A stretch of DNA of 19,663 nucleotides. Source: Myxococcota bacterium. GTDB taxonomy: Bacteria > Myxococcota_C > UBA6777. Each line of letters opens with the position of its first letter. The first letter of the stretch is position 1. A model generated the notes under the pieces. The model searched no databases. It saw only the letters and a list, made by a program, of their open reading frames with translations, and was not told where the DNA came from. This document shows, in pieces, positions 1-8,217 of this stretch. Both the position numbers and the translations under genes were made by a program. The DNA lies in the NCBI GenBank assembly GCA_963169055.1, contig CAUJFU010000026.1, forward strand, positions 1-19,663, written 5' to 3'.

Positions 1-1
1 G

Positions 2-2251
2 CCCCGCCGCCCTCGCCGCTTTCGCCCCCGCAACCTCCGCCTCGGTGGACCTGCCCCCTCTCCACTCGTCGGCGGCAACGACAACGCCGAAACCACTCGC
101 GTAAACAGCGGCGACAACTGCCAAAAACCCAATTGGAAAGAGCCTGTCGCCTTCAACTTAAAGGCTGGTTCTGTTCTTGATGTCGTTAAAATGATCGCCA
201 AGCAAACCTGCCAAAACTTTATCATCAGCGACAAAGTCCGAGGCCGCCCGCTCCATATCATCTCCCCGTCCAAGGTCCCGCTCAGCGATGCCTACCGCGC
301 CTTCTTTACGGCCTTGCGCGAAAACCAAATGATCGCCTTGCGGGTAGGCCGCTTCTGGAAGATCATCCCCGAAACCACCGCCCGACAAAGTCCCATCACC
401 ACCATCACCAACGAAAACCTCCGCTCCGTCCCAAGCCGCGACGAGATGGTCACTTATCTCTATCGACTCAAATTCCTCGACCCCAACCAGATATCCGGCC
501 TGATCCGCCAACTCATTACCGCTGGCTCTGTCTTCCCCTACCAAGGAAGCAACGTCTTGATCATCACCGACTACGGCCCCAATGTTCGACGTGTCGTCGC
601 GCTATTGCGCTCTCTTGATATCGAACAAGCCGCCACCAAAGACCAACTCTACATCCTCCAAGTCCGTTATGCCCAAGCCCAAGAGATCGCCTCTCGCGTC
701 CAACAACTCTTCCAAGTCGGCGCTCAACCCGCCCACATCCGACCCCTTCGCATCGCCCGAACCCTCCGCCGCTCTAAACCCTCAAGCCCCGTCTCTCCCG
801 CCACTTCCACCGACGACGCTGGCGACCCCAACCGCATCACCAAGATCGTCGCCGACGAACGCACCAACCAGATCATCGTCCTCTGCAATCCCCGCGCACT
901 CAAGCGTGTCACCAAACTCGTCAACGACCTCGATATCGCCATCCCTGACGACGGGCAGATCCGCGTCTACAACCTCAAGTTCGCCACCGCTGACGAACTC
1001 GCTCAAACGCTCTCCCAACTCACCCAAGGCACCGCCAACCGCGCACGTAGGCCCCGCCGTTCTGCTGGACAAAAGAAAGCCTCCGAACTCTTTGAAGGCG
1101 AAGTCAAGATCACCGCCGACAAAGCCACCAACTCCCTCGTGATCGTCGCCAGTCGCCGCGATTATGAAAGCCTTGTCCGTATCATTCAACAACTTGATAT
1201 CGCTCGCAAACAAGTCTTCGTCGAGATCGTCATCCTCGAAGTCAGCGTCGACAAAAGCCGCGACCTCGGACTGACCTTTAGCCTCGGAAACAACCTCACA
1301 GGCGATACCGCCCAACCCACCGTCGGTTTGCTCGGCACGCAACTCGGCGGACAAAACAGCCTCGTCCTCGATCCTTCCGCCCTCACCGGCCTCGCCTTTG
1401 GATTACAAGGCGCTCAAGTTCCCGGAACCGCCGGACTCTTTGGCAATAGCGCGCTCGGCCTCCCTTCCTTTAGCGTCCTCCTGCGCGCCCTCCAAAGCAA
1501 CAGCGATGTCGATGTGATCTCTACCCCCCACATCCTCACCACCGCCAACGAAGAAGCCACCCTCCAAGTCGGCCAAAACGTCCCATTCATCGCAGGAACC
1601 ACCTTTACAGGTGGCGTCGCGGGTGTCCCTGCTATCCGAAACATCCAACGCCAAGACGTCGCCCTCACCCTCAAACTCAAACCCCAGATCGACGCAGGTT
1701 CCTACATCCGCATCGACTTTGAACAAGAACTCACCGAACTCGCCGCCCAAGACCCCGAACTCGGACCCACCACCGCAAAACGCAAGATCAAAACTGTTGT
1801 CCTCGCCAAAGACCGACAAACCATCGTCATCGGTGGCCTGATCCGCGACAAACTCACCAACGGTGTCTCCAAAGTCCCTGTACTCGGCGACATCCCACTT
1901 CTTGGCGCACTGTTTCGCGTTCAAAACCGCGTCGTCGAAAAGCGCAATCTGCTCGTCTTTATGACCCCCTACGTCATCACCAGCATGCACGACTTCCGCG
2001 AGATATTTCGCAAAAAGATGGAAGAACGACAACAATTCCTTGAGCGGTTTTACGCCTACACCCGCGCAAACGTCAAACCTTATGTCCGTGAAGACCGTGT
2101 ACCCGGCATCTTTGAGCGCGTCGATGCCCGCCTCACACAAGCCGATGCCGACGCCAAAGAGATGCAAAACAAAGGCATCTCCCCAACCCAAAACGGCAAC
2201 AACAAAAAGAAAAACAACGCAAACTCTTCACCCAAGACCACAACCCCCTAA
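2..2251 (+). CDS. gspD: Type II secretion outer-membrane secretin GspD (5' partial)
   Basis: GspD forms the multimeric outer-membrane channel through which folded T2SS substrates leave the periplasm. The reading frame is open from the first whole codon of the window, so the true start and signal peptide lie upstream; the ATG at 191 falls inside the N0 domain (FNLKAGSVLDVVKMIAKQ) and cannot be the start. In order: a Pro/Arg/Gly-rich stretch (nt 2-140), N0 (about 150-370), N1 (about 430-620), N2 (about 645-945, with a Ser/Pro/Arg-rich insertion near 750-830), N3 (about 960-1190) and the secretin barrel (about 1200-1990). The barrel includes VISTPHILT, the secretin hallmark VPVLGDIPLLGALF (nt 1873-1914) and NLLVFMTPYVI. 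A hydrophilic Asn/Lys-rich tail follows to the stop; tails there can bind pilotins, but none is visible. The gene heads the gsp cluster, 60 bp before gspE. Family assignment is secure. Confidence 0.96.
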   Translation, partial: PRRPRRFRPRNLRLGGPAPSPLVGGNDNAETTRVNSGDNCQKPNWKEPVAFNLKAGSVLDVVKMIAKQTCQNFIISDKVRGRPLHIISPSKVPLSDAYRAFFTALRENQMIALRVGRFWKIIPETTARQSPITTITNENLRSVPSRDEMVTYLYRLKFLDPNQISGLIRQLITAGSVFPYQGSNVLIITDYGPNVRRVVALLRSLDIEQAATKDQLYILQVRYAQAQEIASRVQQLFQVGAQPAHIRPLRIARTLRRSKPSSPVSPATSTDDAGDPNRITKIVADERTNQIIVLCNPRALKRVTKLVNDLDIAIPDDGQIRVYNLKFATADELAQTLSQLTQGTANRARRPRRSAGQKKASELFEGEVKITADKATNSLVIVASRRDYESLVRIIQQLDIARKQVFVEIVILEVSVDKSRDLGLTFSLGNNLTGDTAQPTVGLLGTQLGGQNSLVLDPSALTGLAFGLQGAQVPGTAGLFGNSALGLPSFSVLLRALQSNSDVDVISTPHILTTANEEATLQVGQNVPFIAGTTFTGGVAGVPAIRNIQRQDVALTLKLKPQIDAGSYIRIDFEQELTELAAQDPELGPTTAKRKIKTVVLAKDRQTIVIGGLIRDKLTNGVSKVPVLGDIPLLGALFRVQNRVVEKRNLLVFMTPYVITSMHDFREIFRKKMEERQQFLERFYAYTRANVKPYVREDRVPGIFERVDARLTQADADAKEMQNKGISPTQNGNNKKKNNANSSPKTTTP

Positions 2252-2300
2252 CGCTGTTTTGATGGATACCCAACACGCACCCTTTATCCGTTTCTTACGA

Positions 2301-2305
2301 AGGAG
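2301..2305 (+). promoter_or_regulatory. Ribosome binding site of gspE
   Basis: AGGAG lies 6 nt before the ATG at 2312. It fixes that start and supports the N-terminal Ser/Thr-rich extension ahead of the conserved GspE N-domain. Confidence 0.7.
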
Positions 2306-2311
2306 CCTCCC

Positions 2312-4105
2312 ATGACCTCGACATCGCAAAACCCCTCTTCTTTCGGCGAACATACGCAGATGTCTTCCCTTCCGATGGGCGCGCTCGTCAACCTCCCCTT
2401 TGAGCAGATCCTCGTGCGCCGTGGAGCCCTCGACCTCGAAAAGCTCGCCCAAGCCGAAGCCCTCGCCCTCGAACGCGGTGAACCTCTCGAAGATATCTTG
2501 CTCTCCCTCAAAGCTGTCTCCGAAGAAGATCTCTTGATCGCTCGCAGCGAACAACTCGATATCCCCTACGCGACGCACATCGACCCCCGCAAGATCGACG
2601 TTTCGCTGCTCGAACGCATCTCCATCGCCTTCGCCAAACAAGCCTGTGTCCTCCCTCTTTCGCTCGAAGACGGCTGCATCACCCTCGCTTGTGCTGATCC
2701 CTATGACCTCGAAACCTTCGACCAGATCCAGCTTCTCTTCCACGCCGAACCCATCCCGCTGCTCTACCCCAAACAAAAACTCCTCAACGTCATCAACCAA
2801 GCCTACGATATCGCACGCGGAAACTTCGGACTTGACGGCGCTCAAGAAGAACTCGAAGACGTCGGAAAACAAAAAGACGAACTCGACGATCTTGACGAAG
2901 CGATGGACCTGTTGGACGCCTCCGATGACGAAGCCCCTGTGATCCGCCTCGTCAACACCCTGATCTATCGCGCCATCAAAGAAAAAGCCTCCGATATCCA
3001 TATCGAACCCTTTGAAAAAGAAGTCAAAGTCCGCTTCCGCATCGACGGCGTTCTCCAAGAAGTCGCCTCCGTCCCCAAACGCGCACAAGCCCATATCGCC
3101 GCCCGTATCAAGATCATGGCCAAACTCGATATCGCCGAAAAACGCCTCCCTCAAGACGGACGCATCCGCCTCAAAAGCGCCGGCAAAGATATCGACCTGC
3201 GCGTCTCCACCATCCCCACAGGACACGGTGAACGCGCTGTCCTCCGACTCCTCGACAAATCCAACGTCCTCCTTGACCTCGATCAGATCGGCTTCTCCGA
3301 AGATATGCGCGAAGGCTTTGAGCGCCTGCTCTACCGCAGCCACGGTATCATCCTTGTCACAGGACCTACAGGCTCAGGCAAAACCACCACCCTCTATTCC
3401 GCGCTCAGCAGGATCAACTCCCCCGACAAAAACATCCTCACCGTCGAAGATCCCGTCGAATACCAACTCCAAGGTATCGGACAGATGCAAGTCAGCAGCA
3501 AGATCGGACTCACCTTCGCCACAGGACTACGCGCCTTCTTGCGCCAAGACCCCGATGTCATCTTGATCGGTGAAACCCGTGACCGCGAAACTGCCGAGAT
3601 CGCCATCCAAGCCTCTCTCACAGGACACTTGGTCTTTACCACCCTCCACACCAACGACGCTGCCACCGCCTTCACCCGACTGATCGATATGCAGATCGAA
3701 CCCTTCCTCGTTTCCTCCGCTGTGATCGGCGTCCTCGCTCAACGCCTCGTTCGGCGCCTCTGCAAGCATTGCCGCCAACCTTACACCCCCACTCCTTCGG
3801 AACTTGCGCAGATCAGCATCCGCCCCCAAGATCTCGCTCACCACACCGTCTATCACCCCAAAGAAAACGGATGCGCTGAATGCAACAACAAAGGATATCG
3901 CGGCCGTTCCGGCATCTACGAACTCTTGCTCATGGATGACGATATCCGCTCTCTTGTCATGCGCAGCGAACCTTCGGGTCGCATCAAACAAGTCGCCGTC
4001 CAAAAAGGTATGCTCACCCTCCGAGACGACGGCGCTCGCAAAGTTCTCCAAGGCATCACCAGCATCGAAGAGATCAGCCGCGTCACCTCCGAAGACCGCG
4101 ACTGA
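2312..4105 (+). CDS. gspE: Type II secretion hexameric ATPase GspE
   Basis: GspE is the cytoplasmic AAA+-like ATPase that drives pseudopilus assembly, docking on GspL and GspF at the inner membrane. The 597-residue protein has the usual layout. An N-terminal T2SSE_N domain covers about residues 30-165, followed by an acidic linker (ELDDLDEAMDLLDASDDE) and the nucleotide-binding domain. Visible motifs are Walker A GPTGSGKTT (351-359), the Asp box LTVEDPVEY (376-384), Walker B DPDVILIGE (413-421) and the His box HLVFTTLHTNDA. A tetracysteine zinc site is formed by CKHC (C484, C487) and CAEC (C521, C524), which distinguishes GspE/PilB-type ATPases from PilT. PilB is an alternative by sequence alone, but the flanking secretin and pseudopilin genes make GspE almost certain. 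Confidence 0.97.
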   Translation: MTSTSQNPSSFGEHTQMSSLPMGALVNLPFEQILVRRGALDLEKLAQAEALALERGEPLEDILLSLKAVSEEDLLIARSEQLDIPYATHIDPRKIDVSLLERISIAFAKQACVLPLSLEDGCITLACADPYDLETFDQIQLLFHAEPIPLLYPKQKLLNVINQAYDIARGNFGLDGAQEELEDVGKQKDELDDLDEAMDLLDASDDEAPVIRLVNTLIYRAIKEKASDIHIEPFEKEVKVRFRIDGVLQEVASVPKRAQAHIAARIKIMAKLDIAEKRLPQDGRIRLKSAGKDIDLRVSTIPTGHGERAVLRLLDKSNVLLDLDQIGFSEDMREGFERLLYRSHGIILVTGPTGSGKTTTLYSALSRINSPDKNILTVEDPVEYQLQGIGQMQVSSKIGLTFATGLRAFLRQDPDVILIGETRDRETAEIAIQASLTGHLVFTTLHTNDAATAFTRLIDMQIEPFLVSSAVIGVLAQRLVRRLCKHCRQPYTPTPSELAQISIRPQDLAHHTVYHPKENGCAECNNKGYRGRSGIYELLLMDDDIRSLVMRSEPSGRIKQVAVQKGMLTLRDDGARKVLQGITSIEEISRVTSEDRD

Positions 4106-4148
4106 TCTCCAAACTAACCGATTACCCGTGACCTGCGCACTCCCGAAC

Positions 4149-4165
4149 GCGAGCGCAACGCTCGC
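4149..4165 (+). repeat. Perfect inverted repeat between gspE and gspF
   Basis: GCGAGCG and CGCTCGC form a 7-bp GC-rich stem around a CAA loop in the 84-bp gspE-gspF spacer. No T-run follows on the + strand, so it is not a classical terminator. An mRNA-processing or stability hairpin is possible, but that is inference. Confidence 0.5.
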
Positions 4166-4189
4166 CCCGCAAGAACAAAGGTTTGGATT

Positions 4190-5458
4190 ATGCCCGCTTA
4201 TGAGTACAAAGGACTGAATCAACAAGGAAAGACGGTCAAGGGCGTCAAAGAAGCTGACAACCCCCGTATGCTCAAAACCCTTTTGCGCAAAGAAGGCATC
4301 TTTCTCACCGACCTCTACGAAAGCAAAGCGGGTGCTGTCGACAAAAAGAAGCTGGTCGGCAATGAAAAAAAATCCGATGGCCTGCTCAATAAAGAGATCG
4401 ACTTCGCCAAGTATTTCCAGCGCGTCACCCTCCAAGAGATCGCCCTTTTCACTCGGCAACTTGCAACGCTCACCAACGCAGGCATCCCCCTCGTTGAAAG
4501 TCTCACCGCCCTCACCGATCAGACCGATAACGAAAAATTCAAGCGCATCCTTTCCCAGATCAAAGAGCGTGTCAACGAAGGCACCCCACTCGCCGAAGCC
4601 TTGCGCGAACATCCCGCTGCCTTCGATAACCTCTACGTCAACATGGTCCGCGCTGGTGAATCCGCTGGCGCACTCGAAAAAGTCCTCTATCGCCTCGCCG
4701 AATTCAACGAAAAACAGATGGCTTTGCGCCGCCAAGTCTCGGGCGCACTCGTCTATCCTGCCGTCATGTCGGGCGTTGGCGTCTTGATCGTCATCATCCT
4801 GATGACCTTCGTCGTCCCCAAGATCACCAAACTATTCGAAGATATCAACGCCACGCTCCCCGTCTACACCCAAGCCCTGATCACCGTCAGCAACCTGATG
4901 AGCTCGTACTGGTTTATCGTCTTTCCCCTGATCGGCTTTGGCATCTACTCCTTGCGGCGCTATCTCAAAACCGACAAAGGCATCGCCGCCTATGACCGCT
5001 TTGTCTTGCGTGTCCCGATCTTTGGTGGCCTTGTGCGCATGGTCGCCACCTCCCGCTTTGCCAGTACCATGGCCACCTTGCTTTCCTCGGGTGTTCCGAT
5101 GCTTGCCGCCATGGATATCGTCAAGACCATCGTCGGAAACACCGTCCTCGCCAAAGTCATCGAAGATGCTCGCGACAACGTCCGCGAAGGCGAATCCCTC
5201 GCCGTCCCCCTCAAACGCAGCGGCGAATTTGACCCGATCGTCGGGCACATGATCACCATCGGCGAACGCAGCGGACACCTCGAAGAGATGCTCGGTCACG
5301 TCGCCGTCGCCTACGAATCCCAAGTCGAAACCCGTGTCCAACAACTCACTTCTTTGCTCGAACCTTTGATCCTCGTCGCAATGGCCGTTGTCGTCGGCTT
5401 TATCATCATGAGTATCATGATGCCCATTATGCAGCTCACTAACGCCATCCGTGGCTGA
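4190..5458 (+). CDS. gspF: Type II secretion inner-membrane platform protein GspF
   Basis: GspF is the polytopic inner-membrane protein at the centre of the assembly platform, thought to couple GspE motion to pseudopilin insertion. The 422-residue protein is of normal length. It opens with the family's MPAYEYKGLNQQGK motif and carries two GspF (T2SSF) cytoplasmic domains, about 82-205 and 285-410. The second repeats the first in layout, with FASTMATLLSSGVP (290-303) mirroring FTRQLATLTNAGIP (87-100). Three hydrophobic segments are visible at about 187-209, 238-257 and 391-413. The start at 4190 is set by the conserved N-terminus, with AAAGG (4177-4181) 8 nt upstream. It is separated from gspE by 84 bp containing a hairpin and from gspG by 105 bp containing two more. 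Confidence 0.96.
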   Translation: MPAYEYKGLNQQGKTVKGVKEADNPRMLKTLLRKEGIFLTDLYESKAGAVDKKKLVGNEKKSDGLLNKEIDFAKYFQRVTLQEIALFTRQLATLTNAGIPLVESLTALTDQTDNEKFKRILSQIKERVNEGTPLAEALREHPAAFDNLYVNMVRAGESAGALEKVLYRLAEFNEKQMALRRQVSGALVYPAVMSGVGVLIVIILMTFVVPKITKLFEDINATLPVYTQALITVSNLMSSYWFIVFPLIGFGIYSLRRYLKTDKGIAAYDRFVLRVPIFGGLVRMVATSRFASTMATLLSSGVPMLAAMDIVKTIVGNTVLAKVIEDARDNVREGESLAVPLKRSGEFDPIVGHMITIGERSGHLEEMLGHVAVAYESQVETRVQQLTSLLEPLILVAMAVVVGFIIMSIMMPIMQLTNAIRG

Positions 5459-5499
5459 TTCTCCCCGTAGATCGGCCCTTTGGTCTATGTCCTCCGATA

Positions 5500-5534
5500 T
5501 GCCGAACTCGGCAAACCTCGCCACACGGTGCGAG
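5500..5534 (+). repeat. Two short inverted repeats in the gspF-gspG spacer
   Basis: TGCCGA/TCGGCA (5500-5513) and CTCGC/GCGAG (5517-5521 and 5530-5534, 8-nt loop) lie back to back ahead of the major pseudopilin gene. Neither is followed by a T-run. Hairpins 5' of a highly expressed pilin gene could mark an mRNA processing or stability element; only the base pairing is seen here. Confidence 0.4.
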
Positions 5535-5546
5535 CCCAACCTTCCG

Positions 5547-5553
5547 AAAGGAG
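5547..5553 (+). promoter_or_regulatory. Ribosome binding site deciding the gspG start
   Basis: AAAGGAG lies 10 nt before the ATG at 5564. It argues for this start over the in-frame ATG at 5480, which would place 28 unconserved residues ahead of an already adequate prepilin leader. Confidence 0.65.
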
Positions 5554-5563
5554 CGCTTCTCCA

Positions 5564-6010
5564 ATGAAACCGATGCCCATGCCAAAGCCTCAACCCCAAA
5601 ACCTCCAAAAACGCCGCGCACAGCGCGGGATGACCTTAATCGAGATCATGGTTGTTGTCGTGATCATCGGATTGATCGGAACCCTCGCAGGCGTCCGCTT
5701 GATCCGCTACTTTGAAGAAAGCAAGATCGAGATCGCACGCTCCCAAGTCTGCAACATCGAAAAAGCCCTTCAACTCTACCGTTTGAAAAAAGGCTCCTAC
5801 CCCTCCAACAGCGAAGGACTCAACGCCCTCGTGACATCTGGAACGTGGGCTGGTCGCAAAATCCCCAAAGATCCTTGGAACTTCGAGTACTTCTACCGCA
5901 ACCCTAGCCTCACCAACCCCAACTCCCCCGACGTGCTTTCCCTCGGCTCCGATGGAAAAGAAGGTGGCACCGAGTACAACACCAAAGATATCCGCTGCGA
6001 AAAAGACTGA
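5564..6010 (+). CDS. gspG: Major pseudopilin GspG
   Basis: GspG is the main subunit of the periplasmic pseudopilus. From the RBS-supported start it is 148 residues, close to family length. A 22-residue basic leader ends in QRG, followed by MTLIEIMVVVVIIGLIGT: prepilin peptidase should cut after Gly22, leaving Met23 for N-methylation and Glu27 as the +5 glutamate. The hydrophobic N-terminal helix follows. The C-terminal part has the typical pattern of short strands, DPWNFEYFYRNP and SLGSDGKEGG, the latter matching the calcium-binding loop of GspG. It is the first of five consecutive pseudopilin genes (G, H, I, J, K), 44 bp before gspH. Its prepilin peptidase (GspO/PilD) is not encoded in the window. 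Confidence 0.96.
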   Translation: MKPMPMPKPQPQNLQKRRAQRGMTLIEIMVVVVIIGLIGTLAGVRLIRYFEESKIEIARSQVCNIEKALQLYRLKKGSYPSNSEGLNALVTSGTWAGRKIPKDPWNFEYFYRNPSLTNPNSPDVLSLGSDGKEGGTEYNTKDIRCEKD

Positions 6011-6054
6011 TCTCCCCCTCATAAACCCCAAACATCCGCACACAAGGACGCCTC

Positions 6055-6825
6055 ATGCACAAGCCCACACGTCTTCAAAACACACATCGCCCATCTCTTC
6101 GGACGATGCGTGGGATGACACTCATGGAGATCATGATCACCCTCGTCATCATCGGCTTGATCATGGGCGTCTCGCTCCCTGCCTACAACAACCTGACGCA
6201 CATGCGCCTGCGCGAAGCCTCCACCAAACTCTCTGGCACCATCCGCTACCTTTATCACCAAGCCACCCTCAAAGGCTTGTGTATGCGCCTCGTCTTCGAC
6301 CTCCACAAAGACACCTACAAAGTCGAAGCCTCCACCGACGGCGAATGTCTGATCGATAGCGAACAATCCACCGCAAAGCAGGCCAAAAAGAAAGAAGACG
6401 AAGCCGAGAAAAAGCGCCAAGAAGAAGCCAAACAACAAACGCGCACACCCACCGTCCAACAAAGCTTTTGGGGCGAAGAACCTCCCATCTCGCTTGAAGT
6501 CAAAAAAGCCACCTTTGCCGAATTCAACGGACACCTGCTCAAAGCTCGGAAACTCCCCGCTGACGTCTCTTTTGAATCGATCTACATCTCCAACCAAAAA
6601 GAGCCCTACTCCAAAAAGCAAGGCCCGCGCTACGTCTACCTCCACTGCTTTCCGCTCGGATACTGCGAACGCGCCGTGATCTACCTCCAAGACTCCGGCA
6701 AAACCATCTTTTCCCTCGAAGTCAAGCCCCTCACCGGCCACGTCGCCGTCCACAACAAAAAACTCGATCTGCGCGACTCCTACGCACGCATGAACAAAGG
6801 AGACGACGATGATATCCGCAAGTAA
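6055..6825 (+). CDS. gspH: Minor pseudopilin GspH with charged insertion
   Basis: This is a type IV pilin-like prepilin in the gspH position. The leader is 20 residues, with cleavage predicted after Gly20 in MRG/MTLMEIMITLVIIG; Met21 would be +1 and Glu25 the +5 glutamate. At 256 residues it is longer than usual GspH proteins (commonly about 150-200), partly because of a very hydrophilic Lys/Glu/Gln-rich stretch at about residues 104-129 that probably forms a loop or exposed helix in the globular domain. The start at 6055 has AAGGA (6043-6047) upstream. The 3' end overlaps gspI by 17 nt. The assignment to GspH rests on the prepilin signal and gene order, since minor pseudopilins diverge strongly in sequence. 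Confidence 0.85.
   Translation: MHKPTRLQNTHRPSLRTMRGMTLMEIMITLVIIGLIMGVSLPAYNNLTHMRLREASTKLSGTIRYLYHQATLKGLCMRLVFDLHKDTYKVEASTDGECLIDSEQSTAKQAKKKEDEAEKKRQEEAKQQTRTPTVQQSFWGEEPPISLEVKKATFAEFNGHLLKARKLPADVSFESIYISNQKEPYSKKQGPRYVYLHCFPLGYCERAVIYLQDSGKTIFSLEVKPLTGHVAVHNKKLDLRDSYARMNKGDDDDIRK
6796..6802 (+). promoter_or_regulatory. Ribosome binding site of gspI inside gspH
   Basis: AAAGGAG lies within the last codons of gspH, 6 nt before the gspI ATG at 6809. This supports the 17-nt gene overlap and translational coupling. Confidence 0.7.
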
Positions 6826-7471
6826 ACAAGCGGGCTTCTCCCTCCTCGAAGTCATGATCGCCGTCGCTATCCTTTCGATGGGCATGATGGTGATCCTTGA
6901 CTCCCAAGGCGGTAGCTCTTTGATGACCATCTACGCCCGCGATCTCACCACCGCCACACAACTTGCCCGCGCTCGCATGGCCGAACTGATCCAAGAGATC
7001 GAAGACGGACGCACCAACTTTGGACTCTCCAAAAGCTCCTGCAAAGACGGTGACTTTGAAAAAGAAGGCAAAGAATTTCGCCGCTTTACATGGCGCTACT
7101 GCATCAAGCGCGTGGAATTCGCAACCCCCAACGAGATCCCCGGACTCAGCGGCAGTCCCGACGATGACCCCGAAGCCAAAGCCAAACAAGCCTCTTCTCT
7201 GATGGGAAGTCTTGGCGTACCGATGCAAAATGCCGATCCGTCGGGCATCGCAGGTATGCTCGGCCCCTTTTCTGGCATGATCCAGTCCCAAATGAAGATG
7301 ATCTTCGAGCAACTCCAAGAAGCCCTCCGCGAACTCGAAGTCGTCGTCAAATGGCAAGAAGGCAAGCAAAACCAAGATATCCGCGTCGTCACGCACTTTT
7401 TCTGCTTTGACGAGCAGACAGGGAATCCCGGAACATGCCCCGACAAAAACAACCAACAATCCACCCCTTGA
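6809..7471 (+). CDS. gspI: Minor pseudopilin GspI with Met-rich insertion
   Basis: GspI belongs to the minor pseudopilin tip complex (GspI-J-K) that starts pseudopilus assembly. It has a short leader MISASKQAG cut before Phe10 (FSLLEVMIAVAILSMG), with Glu14 at +5. This is followed by the GspI-like helix ending ARARMAELIQEI and, near the C-terminus, strand segments RRFTWRYCIKRVE and LEVVVKWQEG. At 220 residues it is well above the usual roughly 125. The excess is mainly residues 108-172, a Gly/Pro/Met-rich and partly amphipathic insertion between the two strand regions (for example LMGSLGVPMQ and FSGMIQSQMKMIFEQLQ). Four Cys (78, 98, 199, 210) could form disulfides in the periplasm. It overlaps gspH by 17 nt and gspJ by 37 nt. 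Confidence 0.88.
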   Translation: MISASKQAGFSLLEVMIAVAILSMGMMVILDSQGGSSLMTIYARDLTTATQLARARMAELIQEIEDGRTNFGLSKSSCKDGDFEKEGKEFRRFTWRYCIKRVEFATPNEIPGLSGSPDDDPEAKAKQASSLMGSLGVPMQNADPSGIAGMLGPFSGMIQSQMKMIFEQLQEALRELEVVVKWQEGKQNQDIRVVTHFFCFDEQTGNPGTCPDKNNQQSTP

Positions 7472-8202
7472 TCCCACGCCGATCTCGGCCATCCCTCCGA
7501 CGCTATCGCGCTCAGGCCGGGATGACCTTGTTGGAGATCATGATCAGCGTCTTTCTGATCGGCATGCTCGGCGTCGCCACCATCGGCGTGATCGCTCGCA
7601 CTCAAAATGCCCGCGAAACCATCGGCGAGATCAACGACCGTTACCACGGCGCTCGCGTCGTCCTCGACCGCATGGCCCGCGAAATCGCCATGACCTATGT
7701 CAGCATCCCCGGAAGCGCCGTCACCGACCTCAGCCGCATCCCCCTCACCCTCGTTCGCAGCACCCCCGATTCCCCTGTCAGCCGACTCTTGTTCTCCACG
7801 TTCTCCCATGTTCGCATGGTCCGAAATGCCCGTGAATCCGACCAAGCCATCGTCGAGTATTACGGCAAGCCCAACCCCAAAGACCCCAAAGTCCATCTGC
7901 TCCTGCGCCGCGTCAACCCCGTCATCAATCACGAACCCGAACGCGGTGGCGTCGCTTATGTCATGCTTGAACGCGTCAAACGCTTGACCTTCCGCTTCTG
8001 GGACAAACGCAAAAACGACTGGATCGACAACTGGGATACCACAAAAGTCGAGTTCGGCGGACGCATCGGAAACAACGTCGGACGCGTAATCATGCCCTCC
8101 CTGATCGAGATTAAACTCACCGTCGCCGACCCCAGCGGCGAAGAAACCACCTTCCTCACCCGTACTCGCGTCGTTATGCAAGGCGCACTTCAACGCCAAT
8201 AA
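7435..8202 (+). CDS. gspJ: Minor pseudopilin GspJ
   Basis: GspJ is a member of the pseudopilus tip complex. The protein is 255 residues with a basic leader ending in RAQAG, cut before Met30 (MTLLEIMISVFLIGMLG); Glu34 is the +5 residue. The sequence after the helix (GARVVLDRMAREIAMTYVS) and the C-terminal strands ending in TRTRVVMQGAL fit the GspJ family. The ATG at 7435 lies 37 nt inside gspI with only a weak GGGA upstream. An in-frame TTG at 7468, overlapping the gspI stop, would give a shorter leader and is a possible true start. A 15-bp spacer leads to gspK. Confidence 0.88.
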   Translation: MPRQKQPTIHPLIPRRSRPSLRRYRAQAGMTLLEIMISVFLIGMLGVATIGVIARTQNARETIGEINDRYHGARVVLDRMAREIAMTYVSIPGSAVTDLSRIPLTLVRSTPDSPVSRLLFSTFSHVRMVRNARESDQAIVEYYGKPNPKDPKVHLLLRRVNPVINHEPERGGVAYVMLERVKRLTFRFWDKRKNDWIDNWDTTKVEFGGRIGNNVGRVIMPSLIEIKLTVADPSGEETTFLTRTRVVMQGALQRQ

Positions 8203-8217
8203 CACGAGGCACACACC

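Noticed and set aside
3-104. A frame ending at 104 that reads like a signal-peptide end (AALAAFAPATSA)
   Set aside because: The gspD frame is open over the same bases with much better C-third-position codon bias, so this frame is more likely a shadow.
191-193. ATG at 191 as the gspD start
   Set aside because: Conserved N0-domain sequence continues upstream in frame to the window edge.
5480-5482. Upstream ATG for gspG
   Set aside because: It would add 28 residues with no family resemblance; the ATG at 5564 has a good RBS and a normal prepilin leader.
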